DNA of 64,000 nt from Nepenthes gracilis (GCA_033239525.1 BSYO01000013.1:2256501-2320500), one strand, 5' to 3'. Numbered from the stretch's first letter, positions 36,887-50,798 are shown. Numbers and translations are program-made. The notes: generated by a model not told the origin, from the sequence alone.

Positions 36887-39800
36887 ATGGCGTCCATGAT
36901 TCATCATCCGAAGTTTCTGCCGGCACCGGCGCCGTGCTCCGACGCTAACCTTCGGAACCTCTGCTTCATAAATCCGACCTTCGTCGCTTCTCTCCAAAAG
37001 CCACAATCTATTTCGTATTCTCTCTCATTTCCTCCTATAGGGCTCCCGGCTCTAACCGGTGCTTCTGTTGCAGTCACACTTCCGATTCTCCGTCTCCATC
37101 GGACAATAGCCGATGGGACTCTCCGGTTCGCCAATTCTTCGGAATTTTAATTCAGAAATTAGATGCGTTCGTGAATTCGCGTCTGAATCAGTCGAAGGAC
37201 GCTATGGTGGATGGTGGAATTGTGGAGGTGGAGACCGGAATGGACGGGGATGATGATCAAGATTGGGATTGGGACAAGTGGATGAAGCATTTCAAGGAGG
37301 TTGAGGAGCAGGAGCGTTTGATTTCTGTGTTAAAGGTAGTTCTCATGACTAATTTCGACTTCTACGCAAACAATTGTTTTGATAGTCATTTTGCTGAAAC
37401 AAAGAGAAGAAGTGCCCGGCTTCCCCTACAAAACTGATAATATATTCTTTTCTGAATAAATGAGAACTACTGTCTGAACTATGGTGATGACCGAGCATAA
37501 GCTTGGAATATTGAATGGGTATTTGCCTATTTTGACCTCTCAGAGTTATCACATTTTAAACTCTCAGATATCAGTTTTTAGTCGACTTCAAAAGGCTGCG
37601 TTCTTCACTTTCAAGGTTCCGTATTCTCATCTGAGAATCAGTGATTCTAACATATGAAGAGAAATCAAGCAAGTTTACATCCATTTTTGCAAGGTTAACC
37701 ACTTCCTCGGTCAATACTATAATTCTGTCCCACACTATCCTGAAGGGACCACCAGTGAATGCCCTTTATTCTCCTGGCCGTGCAAAGAATATAGAAACGC
37801 AGGCATTAGATACACTCGTACATTAGATAACGTGCTCTTGATGAGTGTCACCTATCCCCTATAGCAGAATTATCTGTCATCTGGCTAATTTTTTTCTCAT
37901 ACTACATTGGTCTTTGTTTGTAAAGCTATCTGTTTTCGTCTTTCTTTCTCAACGGCAGACTGTAATGTAATTAGTTAGAGCCCCTCTCACTCCATTCTAG
38001 CACAAGCGAAAAGAAAATAAACTGTGTATACTTCTTGCTGCAAAGAAAATATTTCCTTTCGAATTTATATTCAATTTTGACTGGCTTCAAAAGAAAAATA
38101 CATACAAGTGGTCTTTTCTATCAAGAAAGGGGGAAGGAGATGGGTAGCAGCTCCCTCCCCTCCCCCTTTCCCCCCCAAGAATGAATATTTACTCTACAGG
38201 CTTCTGTCAAGCCAGCTTTTTATGCTTCCTCCACCATAACGAGGAGCAAAGAAAGAGGATCACTTGCCTCCACTGGTTACTAGCTTCAAGGAAAGCAGAA
38301 GTCTCATTTACAAGAATAAAAGATCCAACTATATAAATAGACCTTCATATCCTTTGTCTTTAATTGCTTTCAAGCACTAATACAATAAGATGATTATATG
38401 CTCATTCAGTTTATATACTTCTAACTGTACATTTCTCTGGATTTCTCCATGACATGAGAAATTTTCCCTTCTGTAGTCTCTCTGTGTCTTTGATTTATAG
38501 CGTTGTTCCCTTTGTTTGTCTAAGTTGTATGTCTCTGTTTTGGGGCTGAGAGCATGCACTTTAGGATATCCTTTTTTTGCAACCATGGCAAGTTTTACTA
38601 TGTTTGTTCGGTCCAGCTGGCATTTTAATGTTATTTCTGCCTCAACAGTCACAACTAGCCCATGCTATTGATAAAGAGGAGTACGAAGATGCAGCAAAAC
38701 TCAAAGTGGCAATTGCAGCTGTGGCGACAAAAGACACTGTTGGCATTGTGATTTCGTATTTGAACGTATGTAACTTTTTCCATCACTCTTACCTTCCGAT
38801 TGAAACCTTTCCTTACTAACTTCTGTTCATTTCTTAATTTGATGTCTGTAGAGAGCCATTGCAGAAGAGAGATACCGAGATGCAGCTGTCATGCGAGATA
38901 ATGCTGGTGCTGGATTAGTGAGTCAAAAGAACTATTTTTAGAACCCTGCATGTGTTTGGAATCATATTAAGTTCAATTTAAATAAACATGCCATATTTTG
39001 ATCGTTGTATGTTATTGTTCTCCTGTTTTAATTATTTTCTAATTCAAAGCTCTAAAAATTATGCAACACATAAATATTTGAGCCATATGTAGTTCATATA
39101 TTTAAATAGCCTAGCTATTTGAAGCAATGAAAAAAATTAATTGACAATCTGTTACTCCCCCCCCCCTTTTGTTTTAAGAATATGACCATCTATTAACCTG
39201 AAAAAAATGAGTATTGTACATATTTTAGTTATGTACTAACTATACATTAAATGAGTAAAAAGCAATTAAGATGTAAATACCTGTAAATTTGGTTAAGTAT
39301 TACTACAATCAAATGTTTTCAAGTTAAGCAACCTCTCATTCTCAAGATTTAAGGTATTCCAGTATTCCTTTCACACTGGCAAATTCAACAATTTCCTCAG
39401 CTTGAATCTCATTCAGTCAACTCATTTATTATTCCTGTTAATTTACTAAATACATTTGCAAGTTTTATGTTAAGCTTTGAGTTGAGTTCCTTGATCAAAT
39501 CATTTTGGTAAAAAGAGCAGCCCTTTTCCTGATGGGCGTCATTCTTTCTATATATAGTAAGATTTGGGGACCACTTTCATTTATAAAAAATCAAAATATG
39601 GGATGGCCAAAAAATTTGTAGGGATATAACTGCATCTTTGCATGCATCGACCCTTGACCTGCTCATCGTATAGAAATTCTTGGAATTGAGGGGGTTGATG
39701 ATCAAGAAGTGAGTTGTTTATACCAAATATTCTTTTTATGGCTAGATCTAATCTTCTGGACCCTATAGAAAGGAAAAAGAATTTCTTGCCCTTCCTTTTG

Positions 39801-42800
39801 AGAATGGAGTATTAGGGAAATCCTATTGAGTGCAAGTTTCTCCAAACTTTTGAGAAAGCATGAAACAAGAATGACTCGAATGATACGATCCTTTCTTCAC
39901 CCCAGAATGAAAGAGGTGATCTCATAGTTTTTAATCTGTGAAGATACATTGTTAGGTGCTCCATTTTTTTCCATTGAGGCCGAACTAAACCTATGCTCGA
40001 GAGATAGCTGTCTATATACTGATAAGGGATGTATGGATTCTTGAGAAGGGAGGAGCCGTAGTGGTCCCTCGCCCGGACTGCCCAGATCCCACTAGTATAT
40101 CGAAAGTTGGAACTATATTGGATCTCAACTAAATCGCCCCATCTACCCTCTTGGGGACAAGCTTGGTTTCAAACCCCGAAAATCAAAATATGGGATGCCC
40201 AAAAAATTTGTGGGGGATATAACTGCATCTTTGACCCTTGACCTTCTCATCATGTAGAAATTCTGGGAATTGCCAGCTGTTTTTTTGTACTAAGATAAAT
40301 GAGGATACCCATATTTACACATTAACTAACAGAAAGGGGTCAGTGCAAATAGAATGCTATATTAATGATCCACCGCTTTATGCATATCAGTTATAAAAGA
40401 GAAAAGCAGAGAGATTTTATAAAATCCAAAAAAGGTATATAGCCTTTAGGGAAGCAGCTAAATGCAGCTGCTTGCCTCAAGGGCAGCACAACTTTTTCTA
40501 TACAGGTGATGTTGCTAATGCTTTGAAGATATGTGCGAGTTGATCATCCTTCACTAACCAGTAAGTGTTTCAATTGCCTGCAGCATGTGAAAGGTGGAAT
40601 GTGCTAACAATTGTTGTGTGTGGCATTCTGACACTCCAATAGCATGTGTGTAGACTTTGTCATTGTTCTTTAAAGGGGGATTATGTAAATACGGGGAAAG
40701 CTGTTGTGGAATGCTGCTGGGTTTTTTAAGTTGTTATGTTATATCTGCAAACAATTTTTTTTCTGCATGGATATCATTTTTGTGAGTGCCCTCTTTTAGT
40801 ACTTTATGTACCATGTTGGTGAATCCTTTTTGACGCCTCTCAAACAGACATATTTGCCTTTCAACCAACAAACCGAAAAACAGAAAAGCATTGTAAGTAT
40901 TGATTAAAGCCTTCATAAGGGGAATATAGGAGCCATCTAAGCAGAGTACCTGGAAATCTTGTTCTTGATTCTTATTTTGAGTATTTTAGAAGATTTCATT
41001 TATTGAAGTGCAGTTTTGGCTGGTGATTTTGGTGATGATATATACAATTTAGTTTCCATAGAGTCACTTCATGTAGCTTAATGTGGTGAGGGATTCCTCA
41101 CTGTAGATCTTCAAAGAAGGAAGTTTGAGATGCTATTTCTGTTGCTATTTGTGGTTTGTAGATAATTTGGTGGGAATTGTGATTATGTAGCCTACTGCTA
41201 TCAAGTAAAAGGAGAGATGGCTTTATTATCTCAGCTGTGGTGGTTTTTGGGGAATTTTCCTTCAGTACTGCTTTCCTTGTGCATTTGTTGTTAGTCTGGT
41301 CTTATTCTCTGGTTTTTTATGGCATCTTGTGTACATCGGTTTCTTCCTTGTAACTTGTGAATTATGGGTTTGAATCTAAGAAGCAACTTTGTCTTGATGA
41401 TTGTCTGTGTTGTATACATTTGACCTCCCTAGTCCCTGATGTGTAAGCCTGATGTGTTGGCACCTTTCTTCTTGATAAAAGAGAAACATGCCAGATATGA
41501 TTTTTCTTTAGTGGTCACAGTTAAAGGAAAATGTCTGTGCTCTTTGATAATGTTCTATAGCCTTCCTAGCCTATATCTTTATAGTTGCAAGCATGCATTG
41601 ATGTTTTAGGGGCCATTCTGCAGGCTAATTTAGAATTTATTTTGAATGATCATAGATATATAATATAATACATCTATATACGCATAAGTGTGTCTTTTTT
41701 TAACATATAAGCAAGCATTGTTTATGTTGATTAAACATTTTGCTTAAATTTCTGCATAATATTAATTGCTTGCTTACACTGTAAAAAACTGTTTCCACTG
41801 TAATCTGACTCTCAGGTTGGATGGTGGGCTGGAGTTTCAGATGATAAGACTGATCCTTATGGTTGTATTATTCGTATAAGTGCAGAACATGGTAGATATG
41901 TGGCACGACGTTATAGCCCACGGTAGAGTTATTTGCTTGCTTCATAGTTTCATTTGGCACATCATACTTGGTTAGTAGAAAACCCTTCTCTACTTGAGTC
42001 ATGGCCTTCACCATTCTAATTCTTTGATCCTTTTTGTTTTTGTTTCATTTTTGGTTATTAGGCATGTTTTTTGAAGTGTTATCTGTGTAGAGATTTAACC
42101 ATTTCCCTCTCTCTTCTCCCTCTTTTCACGTTACTTTTCCCCCCATATTTCCCCCTCAGGTTTGTGTTCCTTCAATATATTAGAATTTAGTGGATCTGGA
42201 AAAAACGAAAATCTTGGACATTTGTCATTGATAAAAGTAAAATTGTGGTCAGATGGTGATAAAGGTGAGCAAGTTATTTTGAGAGAAAGGACTTGGGGAA
42301 GGAGGGTGCTGTGATGCTGAACAATGGTGGCAGTAGCTGGGGGCCGGTGGTGGGAAACTCTCTGGGAATGAGTTTTGGAGTGAATTATGGATTTAACAGC
42401 GTCCAAATTGTTGATGCATATCTGTGCATGAAGCAAGAGGAGATGGGGAAGCTTGTTATCACTGTTTTGCTTCCCAGATCAGTTGTCCCCTTCTGGTTTA
42501 AATTTACAACCCTGAATTTATAGCCTAACCCACCCCCTGACATATTGTTCGGTAGTATTTGATGATCCTCATTACGTAGATAACCAATTCAGCTGTAACA
42601 GAAGCATGAATCCTCCATAAGCTATTGCTTGTTGTCATATATGCTTTGCCGGTTGGTAACTGGTTTTATTTTATTTTTTCCAGGCACCTTGTTACGTCTA
42701 CTGCTGGCCCTCCCTTATTTGAGATCTTTCTAGCCCCGAATAAGAAAGGTGAATACAAGCAACAGGTGATCTTTCTAACTTGTACATAAGCTTTCTCATG

Positions 42801-45800
42801 AGGTCTGGGAATGGACAAATATACACAGCCTTATCTTTCGACTGTAAAAGCTAATTACATGGTTTGAACCGATGACCGTCATGCCATTATAAAATAACCT
42901 TACAAAGTTGTGCCAAAGCTTTCCGAGTAATATATTGGAAGAATTTTTTAGTATTAAGATGAATCCTCTGCCTTTTTTCCTTGGGCAGTCACAACAAGTT
43001 TTAGTTGAGAATGCAACTGCCTAATAATGCTTTATGTTTGCAGCTGATTTTGCCTTCTCTAATCAGCTTTTCCACTTCTTTTTCTCTTTCCCTCTCTATT
43101 TTCTTTTTTTCTGTTTTGAGAGGAGGTTAGGCCAGGTAGATTTTCTTGCAGAATTTGTGTTCATATAACTATACAAGTCTTCTGCTTGCAGTGTTTTTAA
43201 GCAAAATTTATGTGATTTTCTGTCTAGCCTGGACAACACTAGCAAATAAATAAATAAACATACCCCTCTTTTGGTTGTGACAGTTCTGGATGTATGACGT
43301 AGCCACTTAATCGGTTATGTAAGGATTGTTTCCTTCTATGGCTCATCATAGACTCATACGTTCATTTTTTGAGTAATCAGTTGTGATCTACTAAACATTT
43401 CATTGATTTGTTTGACTCATCAGGCTGTGTATTTGAAGCGAAGGGCAATTTCTCAAAAGTCTCCATCAGCTTTTCCTAGGTCATCTGCTGCTGCTGGCAG
43501 CATGAATCCCTTAAGCCCTAGTGAAGGCAAAGGTGATAATCCTGATTCTGATAGTGAAGATATCAAATATGGGGAAGATAAAGATGATATGGATGTTGCT
43601 GATGGACTGTCTGGGTTTCAGAATATCTTGCAAGATATGATTCCTGGTGCTAGGGTCAAGGTTTTGAAGCTAACTGCTCCAGAGAATGGTGATCGGGATT
43701 TCATATCTAAGGTGATTGAGCAAATTATAGAGGAAGATGATAAAGAGAGGGAATCTGAGCTAGATAGTGTTGATATACAAGGCAATGGTAAAGGTGAAAG
43801 TGGTGAAGAAAAAGATGAGATAGGAATGGATGTTGCTGGTGGGTTTATAGATAGAGAAGACCGAAGTGAAGTTGCTGTTAAAGTTGTCATTGGTGGCCTT
43901 GTGCAAATGCCCTATAGCACTAGATCAAATAAAGATTTACTTCGCGTTCCAGCCAGGCTGGAGAAAAGGGGACGCAAGTCATTTTCTTTTACTATAGAGG
44001 ATTACAACGATAAACAGGATTCCAGCAGCAAGGATCACACTCCAACAAAACAAAAAGACAAGAATCGAGTTCAACGCCATGCTGACCGTGTAGTGTTTGA
44101 TCTTGCCAAGTTTGTCAGCAGGGGAGAGAAAATACCTATAAAGGTGAGCTATACTGAATTTATCATCAACAAAGCCAAAAGTTGCACCAAATTGGATGAT
44201 ATATATGAACCTCTTCTTGCATTCTGCTCGATTAGAGCAAACTACTTTGGAAGTGTGAGGGCCAACAAATCCTTCTGATTTAACCATCCCACTCTTTGTA
44301 GGTTCAGTCCTTCCCCCATGCTTTGTCCTTCAATCAAATCACACGTAATTGATGCACTATCTTGTCTAATATAATATCCTGTTTGGCCCAGCTGCAGCAT
44401 ATGCAGAAGTGCTATTTTTGGAGTTCTTTCAGTAGTGTTGTAGAATAGTAATATAATGATACTTCTAAATGTTGTTTATCTCATTAGCACTATTAAGGGA
44501 AGCTCCGTGGAACTTTTGTCGAAAGCGCCTTCAGTTCACTCAAGTTTTTCAGTAGCCAAAGCTGGTTGAGATGGAAACCCTATTTGACCAGCTTTAGCTT
44601 CTCAGGAAAAGTAGCTGAAGAAGCCAGGTCAAATAGTTACTAAGTTGTGAGTGTACAGACAATCTTAAATGACCTTTCCCCTTATCCTTTGTAGCTTCGT
44701 TATCACATCAATATTCATCTTAAAGTTGCTAAATTGAAGAATGCTCATCATTTATTTATTGTAATTTGTAAAAGCGGTTTGTAGGCTTATTTAAATGTGC
44801 TAAAACAATGCAGGTGCTAAAAGATGTTGGGGAATTAATTAGCCTTTCCCTTAGCCAAGCTCAAAATCGTCAACCCTTAATTGGGACAACAACGTTTAAT
44901 CGCCTTGAATTGCCGGCATTTCCAGATCCTCTGAATGGTATTTTAGCTACCAAACAATTCTTTGTTTTCTCGCACTTACACAACTTGCTATATCTGTGAA
45001 ATAAAAATGCAGTTTTATACCTTCTAAAATGTTTGCAAATTTGTGGTAAACTTATCTTGTATGTTCATCTTGATCAGGACTTTATATTGGTTCGCATGGA
45101 CCATATGCATCGGAAATCATCCAACTGAGACGTAAATTTGGGCAATGGAAAGGGGAAGGTGGAATTGAGGGGCCTTCAACTCTTGACTTCTATGAATATG
45201 TGGAAGCTGTAAAACTAACTGGGGATCCTTATGTGCCAGCCGGCCAGGTACTTTGTTCTCTTTTTTCTGATAAGTGGAGGTGGTGGAATTGGTGGGAATT
45301 GAGCTTAAGTTATTTGCTTTGGCTAGCAGAGTTGTCATAGGTGTTCTGGGCGCTTTCCCAGGTGCTTGGATGAGACGAAATGTGGCACTCGCCTATGCGA
45401 GTACCTGAAACAAGGAAACCGGCTGCTTAGGCACTCGCTTTAGGAAAAAATAATAATAATTTTTGTAGTTTTTCTAAAATATCCCTAACCTTTTAAAAAA
45501 ATTACAATTTTGTATTTTTAAGCAAATTTGTTCTTTCATCACCACAATCCACACGACACAATCCCCACTCTTTTGTCATTCCATTCACACCACATAAAAT
45601 TACCATATTTGTCATCTTTGTTGCTAGTTGAGGTTGCGGCCAACAAATCTTGGGCAAAGGTTACGAGTTCTAGAGAATCTGTGCAGAGCCTTCGACTTCT
45701 AAAGTAATAAGAGTATATGATGGAGAGACTGATTTAGAGAAAATATGGAAGATTTATGGCTTCAGATCTTGTGATGGATTTGGTGAGGGTTAATTTGATG

Positions 45801-48297
45801 ATGATAATGGTAATGAGAATGATGTGGTGGATTTTGATTACGATTGGAATTAGAACGTCTTAGAAATTTTGTATACGCTAGAAGATACATATTGTAGAAT
45901 TTATGTTTTTGTTGATTGTATTGTGTAATGTAATACTTGTTTTATATATAAATATTATTACTTCCCATTATTTGAGCCTTAATTATTTCTTTTGTAAACG
46001 TCTTGTAGAAATATGTTTATATTTCAATATAAAATCTTAGCGCCTTGGTTTGCATAGCGCCTTTGACTATATTGTTGGCTTGTGGGTAGCTAACTAGCAA
46101 GCTACCCTAGATTCCTCAGTTGTTTTGTTCTCTTGATTGCTTGACCCCTATGACATTTTGCTATCTCCTTGTGATGAGATGCAGACCTGATGAATTGGCC
46201 TGTGATTATCTGATACTCTGTCCTTCTGATAGCTTTTTGTACTTCTGACAGCCTTTTTGTACATAATGAATGTTATATATTATCTTAACAAGGATTGTAA
46301 TTATGTTTATGATGCACAGGACCTGCTTGCATCTAACTATTCCTTATCGTTCCATGATGAGAACAGCATGTCAAAATTGGTTGTGCAAAATAGCTTGAGA
46401 TTAATAACTATACAGATATCCGACATGATAGCTGCTGTATCATATAAAGAAACTATTGTGATGTTTGCACCTGCTTTTTACACCTATACTGCCTTAAATT
46501 CCTTCTCTGCTACTGAAAGTTTCTGTTTAAGCATGTTTTGTGCTTTATTTCTAGTTCATCAATATGACAAGTTATGTTTCAGTATGAAGGTTGGATTTGT
46601 GAACTTCACGCACAGGTCAAGTTTGTTGGAACTCATGGTTGCTTTATAGAAACTTCAGTTGATCTGTGTATGATAGTGTGATTACCCTTCTAAAGATTCA
46701 ACATTGGGATTGTGTTTATTCTTTTCATATTGTTCTCTATGTAATTCCTCATCTTGAGATCTTCACTGCATTATTCAAAGTCTTCCTAGTCTACCTTCTT
46801 TCTCCTAATTCCCCTGCTGGTTATGGATCTTCCTTGGTCTTTTTCTCCCTCTCTGATTGGATTTGTGCTGAACTTCATTCTCTGCATAATAAGCATGTCC
46901 CCAAAAAAATTGTAGTCAAAATAGCTATACTTTCATCCAAGCTAAGTTGAAGTGAGACTTTTTAGAATGCTTTGCTGATTTTTACATTGACTGGCCTGTC
47001 CTTCATACCAGGCATCTTATTCTCCTTCTATGGAATCTAAGTTGTTCAGGCCATTAGAGATCTCCGAGATTGAATTGCAATGGCCTTCTATTCTAATCTG
47101 CCCACTTGTTTATTTACTTGGAAGTCTTATTTATATAAGCTCTACAACTTAAGCATTATACTTCCACTCTTTCTTTGGTAAAGTGCTAGGCATTTGGTGG
47201 TTTATCTTCTATTTATCGATAATACCTTCCATTATTACTCCTACCTGTTCATGAATAATGGAGAGACCATTCTGGAAATACTACTTTTTAAGCTGTGTTT
47301 ATGAGATCAGAAAGAGGTTATTTTCAAGATTAGCCACAAAAGGGCCATGGTATGATATGAAGAGCTTTCCGTGCTACTTTAATAGAATTCCATACTCAAT
47401 TTAAGAAGCTCTTCATGCCTTTGTATTGTTCTTGTAATGGTTAATTTTATCCACTGTGTTTATCCATTGGACAGCCTTGAGTTGTGAAGACATCTTAAGA
47501 ACTAAAGAATCGATAACTTCTCCCAGATCATGCACTTAATTATTTGCCTTCTAAAAGTTCCGAGTTAATATCATTTTTTCTTTTTTCAGGTTGCATTTCG
47601 TGCAAAGGTTGGGAAAAGATTTCAGCTTCCTCACAAAGGAATCATCCCAGAAGAATTTGGAGTGGTGTGTATAACTAAGCTGAGCAGTCTCAACCTTTTC
47701 ATAGATGGCATGCTCAAATAATCTCTCTCATTTATGAAAATATCGGTGTCGGTATCGGTAATGGCCATATTAGTATTAGATATGTCGGATAATATGTATC
47801 GGTATTGGATAATATCAGGAAAATTTTTTTTTGAGAAATTAACTAAGTAGGAAATATCAGCGGATACATCGTGCTATTATCGTAGTATCAAGAAATATTT
47901 GTATCCAGTGGCCCTGTCACTAATGCATATTTGCCGATATTTCCATCTATGCACTCCCCTTTGGTTGATAGGTACCTTTTAATCTCCTTGATGACCCAGA
48001 TTGCTAGGTACGAAGGGCAGGGGAGGCTGGCTGAGCGAGGGTTTCAGAATCCGAGATGGGTTGATGGTGAACTTGTTATTCTAGATGGAAAGGTTCGTAG
48101 CCTATGCTCTTTTTTCAGCTAATGGCTCGTCAGTCTTGATGTGAAGTGTCAGCTGCCGCCACTTCATCTGCGAACTGATTGGTATATTTCTTGGATTTCT
48201 ACAGTACATTAGGGCAGGGCCTGTCATTGGATTTGTCTACTGGGCCCCCGACTATCAGTTCTTGGTGTTCTTCAATCGGCTAAGGATTCACGAATAG
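36887..48297 (+). CDS. EX1: EXECUTER1, chloroplast singlet-oxygen sensor (11 exons, frame break in exon 1)
   Basis: Exons: 36887-37335, 38649-38765, 38852-38917, 41816-41922, 42684-42765, 43424-44143, 44814-44937, 45078-45247, 47590-47664, 48000-48092, 48205-48297. Exons 2-11 give 548 residues, all in frame; with exon 1 the protein would be about 698, near the 684 of Arabidopsis EX1. EX1 sits at thylakoid grana margins and starts singlet-oxygen signalling to the nucleus. Exons 2-3 carry the UVR-like helices ([30 protein letters not shown]), exon 4 VGWWAG, exon 6 a long acidic linker, and exons 7-11 the DUF3506/SOS domain. The Trp in [15 protein letters not shown] (codon 48057-48059) matches, from memory, the oxidised Trp643. 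Exon 1 opens at ATG 36887 in one frame, but the conserved SDNSRWDS part lies in another; the switch is near 37020-37046. Intron 3 carries plastid DNA; intron 8 a transposon-like sequence. Confidence 0.93.
39588..39688. repeat. Direct repeat left of the plastid insert
   Basis: This copy shares ATCAAAATATGGGATG, AAAAAATTTGT, GGGATATAACTGCATCTTTG and GAAATTCT-GGAATTG with 40180-40272. It has an extra 8 bp (CATGCATC) relative to the other copy. Confidence 0.85.
39689..40178 (-). other. Plastid DNA insert (NUPT) from the trnI-GAU intron / ycf68 region
   Basis: About 490 bp in EX1 intron 3. On the minus strand it reads GGTTTGAAACC, GGGGCGATT, GGATCT and further strings in the order I know from the plastid ycf68 frame inside the trnI-GAU intron. 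Strings such as GAGATAGCTGTC, GATAAGGGATGTATGGATTC and CCCCAGAATGAAAG lie in matching order. Many substitutions and small gaps show an old transfer. No intact frame remains. Identification rests on memory of plastid sequence. Confidence 0.8.
40180..40272. repeat. Direct repeat right of the plastid insert
   Basis: This 93 bp copy of 39588-39688 begins directly after the plastid-like sequence ends (AACCCCG). A few substitutions distinguish the copies. Confidence 0.85.
45340..46080 (+). mobile_element. Possible hAT-like non-autonomous transposon remnant in EX1 intron 8
   Basis: The left end carries GGGCGCTTTCCCAGGTGC and the right end AGCGCCTTGGTTTGCATAGCGCC, loosely inverted with respect to each other. 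Near 45770-45850 an acidic C-terminus-like frame ([19 protein letters not shown]) recalls the end of plant hAT transposases. Terminal repeats are imperfect and no target duplication was established. Confidence 0.3.
47735..47946 (+). repeat. ATCGG-rich repeat with inverted ends, EX1 intron 9
   Basis: It starts GAAAATATCGGTGTCGG and ends GCCGATATTTCCATC, which are inverted copies of each other. The interior has several ATCGGTAT motifs. It lies just upstream of exon 10. The related copy at 63419-64000 is longer. Confidence 0.55.
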
Positions 48298-50798
48298 GTT
48301 CTCTTTCTACCTGAAAGTTTCATCTCTGTCCTTTGTTCAGATTTTTCAAGGTAAAACCCTGCTCGATAAAAAAATCTTCAAAATAAACATTTTTCTCATT
48401 GGCAGAGCATTTTTTTATTATCTTTTCTCTCTTTTCGTTGAACTTCTGGCCTTTTTATTCACGGCCTGGAACTGCACAGTTATTATTCATTCTGTCTGTG
48501 CCGGTTCACAGACTGCACAGCCTAGTTAGCATCTATAAACAGTATCAGAAGTGGTTAGGTCTGTTGCACAAACCGAAATCATTAAATACAACTTGCTATT
48601 TTCAAGAGTGTAAACTCTTTTGCATTTGTAGTACTTCTTTGGGATTTGGATCACATTATAGATTTTCTTCCTTGCAGTTTTAGATGCGATCATGAGATTG
48701 ATTTCTGCATACTTCTTGGTCGATTGAATAGCAGGGCAACCTGTTTGATGCTTGCGGGACTGATTATTGAACTGTAAGCAATTTTGACTGATCAGAGGGA
48801 TTATCAAAACATTGACTGAACTACAATTTCTATGTAACTTATGTACGTAGCAGCTGTCTTGGGAATTTTTCATGTCAATCTATGTAAATTCTTCTCTCTG
48901 CAACATCAGAAACTGCTGACTGCTGGGATATTATGGATTCGTCGATAGTAAGGAAGGTCATATTCACATTTCCATTGCCCTGTTACTTTTCTGATTCTAA
49001 TGATGGATTGTTTGCAAGCCTTGTATCACTCCCCCGGCCGGTGAGTGCATTTGATCATTGTTATGGTTGTTAGCATGTGGCAGCTAGTCTCTGTCCCGGA
49101 CTAGCATACCGAGTTAGAACCGACTTAATCCAGACATGTTAAGTCAGCTGGTGAGTACAACCTGAGGTGTCACAATTGAGTCCACTGTCACACGTTCGAT
49201 TTCTACTAGTGTGACCGTAGACTTCTCTGGTGCATAGTCTTCATAGGTGAGAACATACACCCAGAGCTTGGCCTAAGCCCACAAGCAAAGGCTTCGATTC
49301 TTCATTGTTTTAAAATGTTTAGAATCGACTAGCTATGGCTTCTGTTTTGTCAATTGATTCGTTTACGATATAGTCTGTTTTGATGCTGGATTATCAACGA
49401 TCTTTAAATATCAAACAAATGGTTGAGATTAATACCACGCTAATTGGAGAGGCTATCGATTCTATGTTTATTTATCGAACTGACAATTGGAAAGATGTAT
49501 GCTTGTCGCCTTAGTTCTGCTGATTCAGGCAAGAAAGGAAGAGAATGAGTATTAGTGGTGATTCTGAAAACTTCATTGCATGGAAGCAGCCATCAAATGA
49601 TTCAAATCTTATACGAACATGTTGGACTGAAATTCCCGATGGACTGTGAGTTTCCTGGAGCACCCTACGCGCTCTGCTATGTCATGGCTTCACCAAATCT
49701 CGTTTATCTTGACAGATTAGAAGCCTTATTTTTAAAGAATAAATGTTGCCTTGTTCTATTTATATTTTTAAATGGAAATAATTATTTTCATAGAAATTGA
49801 AATGACTAACACAGCGGTGTGGTCTCTGTGAGACGCTGGCAATTGCAGCGATTGTAGTAACGATGGTAATAATTATTTCTGAATGGAACAAAATTTCTCT
49901 TCATTAATCCAACAATGAAATATTTATTCTAACAGTATGTTATTCACTTTAGTCCTAGGTAATGTATATTTAGTCCTCATTTTATTATATTGCAACAACT
50001 AAAAATACACCAGGTTTTTGGTAAAGTAGGATGAATGAGATGGGGACTCACTATCTATATATTTAGTTGTTTATTTTTAAATAAATAATTATAATTTAAT
50101 TATTTTTTTAAAAAATTAAAACATAATTAAAATTAATTATTTTAAAATAATTATATTATAATTATTTATTTAAAAATAAAATATTAATATAAGAATAAAT
50201 TTACTTATCTTTTTGAGAGATAGAATCTTCTCAATCCTGGTGGGATGATAGCTGCAAAAAAAAATTGAGATCTTGTCTTCATCATACAATCCACTTTTTG
50301 ATAAATCTAATTATGAAACTAGTGATTAATAAAATATTTATTCTTATGTTGAGATATAATTATATCTTGATAGATTTTTTCATATAGAAGAGTATTCGAT
50401 AAGTTTTAATGAAATTTCTAAAATGTTTTATGAGCTGTTGAATCCATAGGCAGACAAAAGACAACATAACAAACTAAAGCATCTTAATTGCTAGAAAAAC
50501 AGAAACAAAAAGAAATTTCTTCAATGTTCATTCCCAATCTTTTCACTTCAAATATGAAAAATAAGTAATTCCAAAGAGGATGGAGCATATCATGAGATAT
50601 GGGTCATACTTCTCCCCCATATTATGGAAAGGCCAATACAGTACCCAATATAGTAAGCAAAATGATTCTTAACAATCATATTATCATCATTTTAGGACAT
50701 TAGATAACATATTATATTGCAGAAATTCACACCAACATAATATTGGGAAGGAGGAGAAGCTCATCTGAGGACAATATCAGATTGATAGAAATGAGCAT
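48298..50798. other. Intergenic between EX1 and costars (convergent 3' ends)
   Basis: Likely 3' UTR of EX1 at the left and of costars at the right. A SINE-like patch lies at about 49125-49310, with A-box-like TAAGTCAGCTGGTGAG and B-box-like GTTCGATTTC. No coding signal was recognised elsewhere; 49900-50200 is very AT-rich. Confidence 0.45.

Noticed and set aside
36904..37134. Minus-strand open frame opposite EX1 exon 1
   Set aside because: It is the antisense shadow of the GC-richer EX1 transit-peptide region.
43618..43890. Minus-strand Ser/Thr-rich frame in EX1 exon 6
   Set aside because: It is the antisense of the acidic linker of EX1; such Ser-rich shadows are typical.
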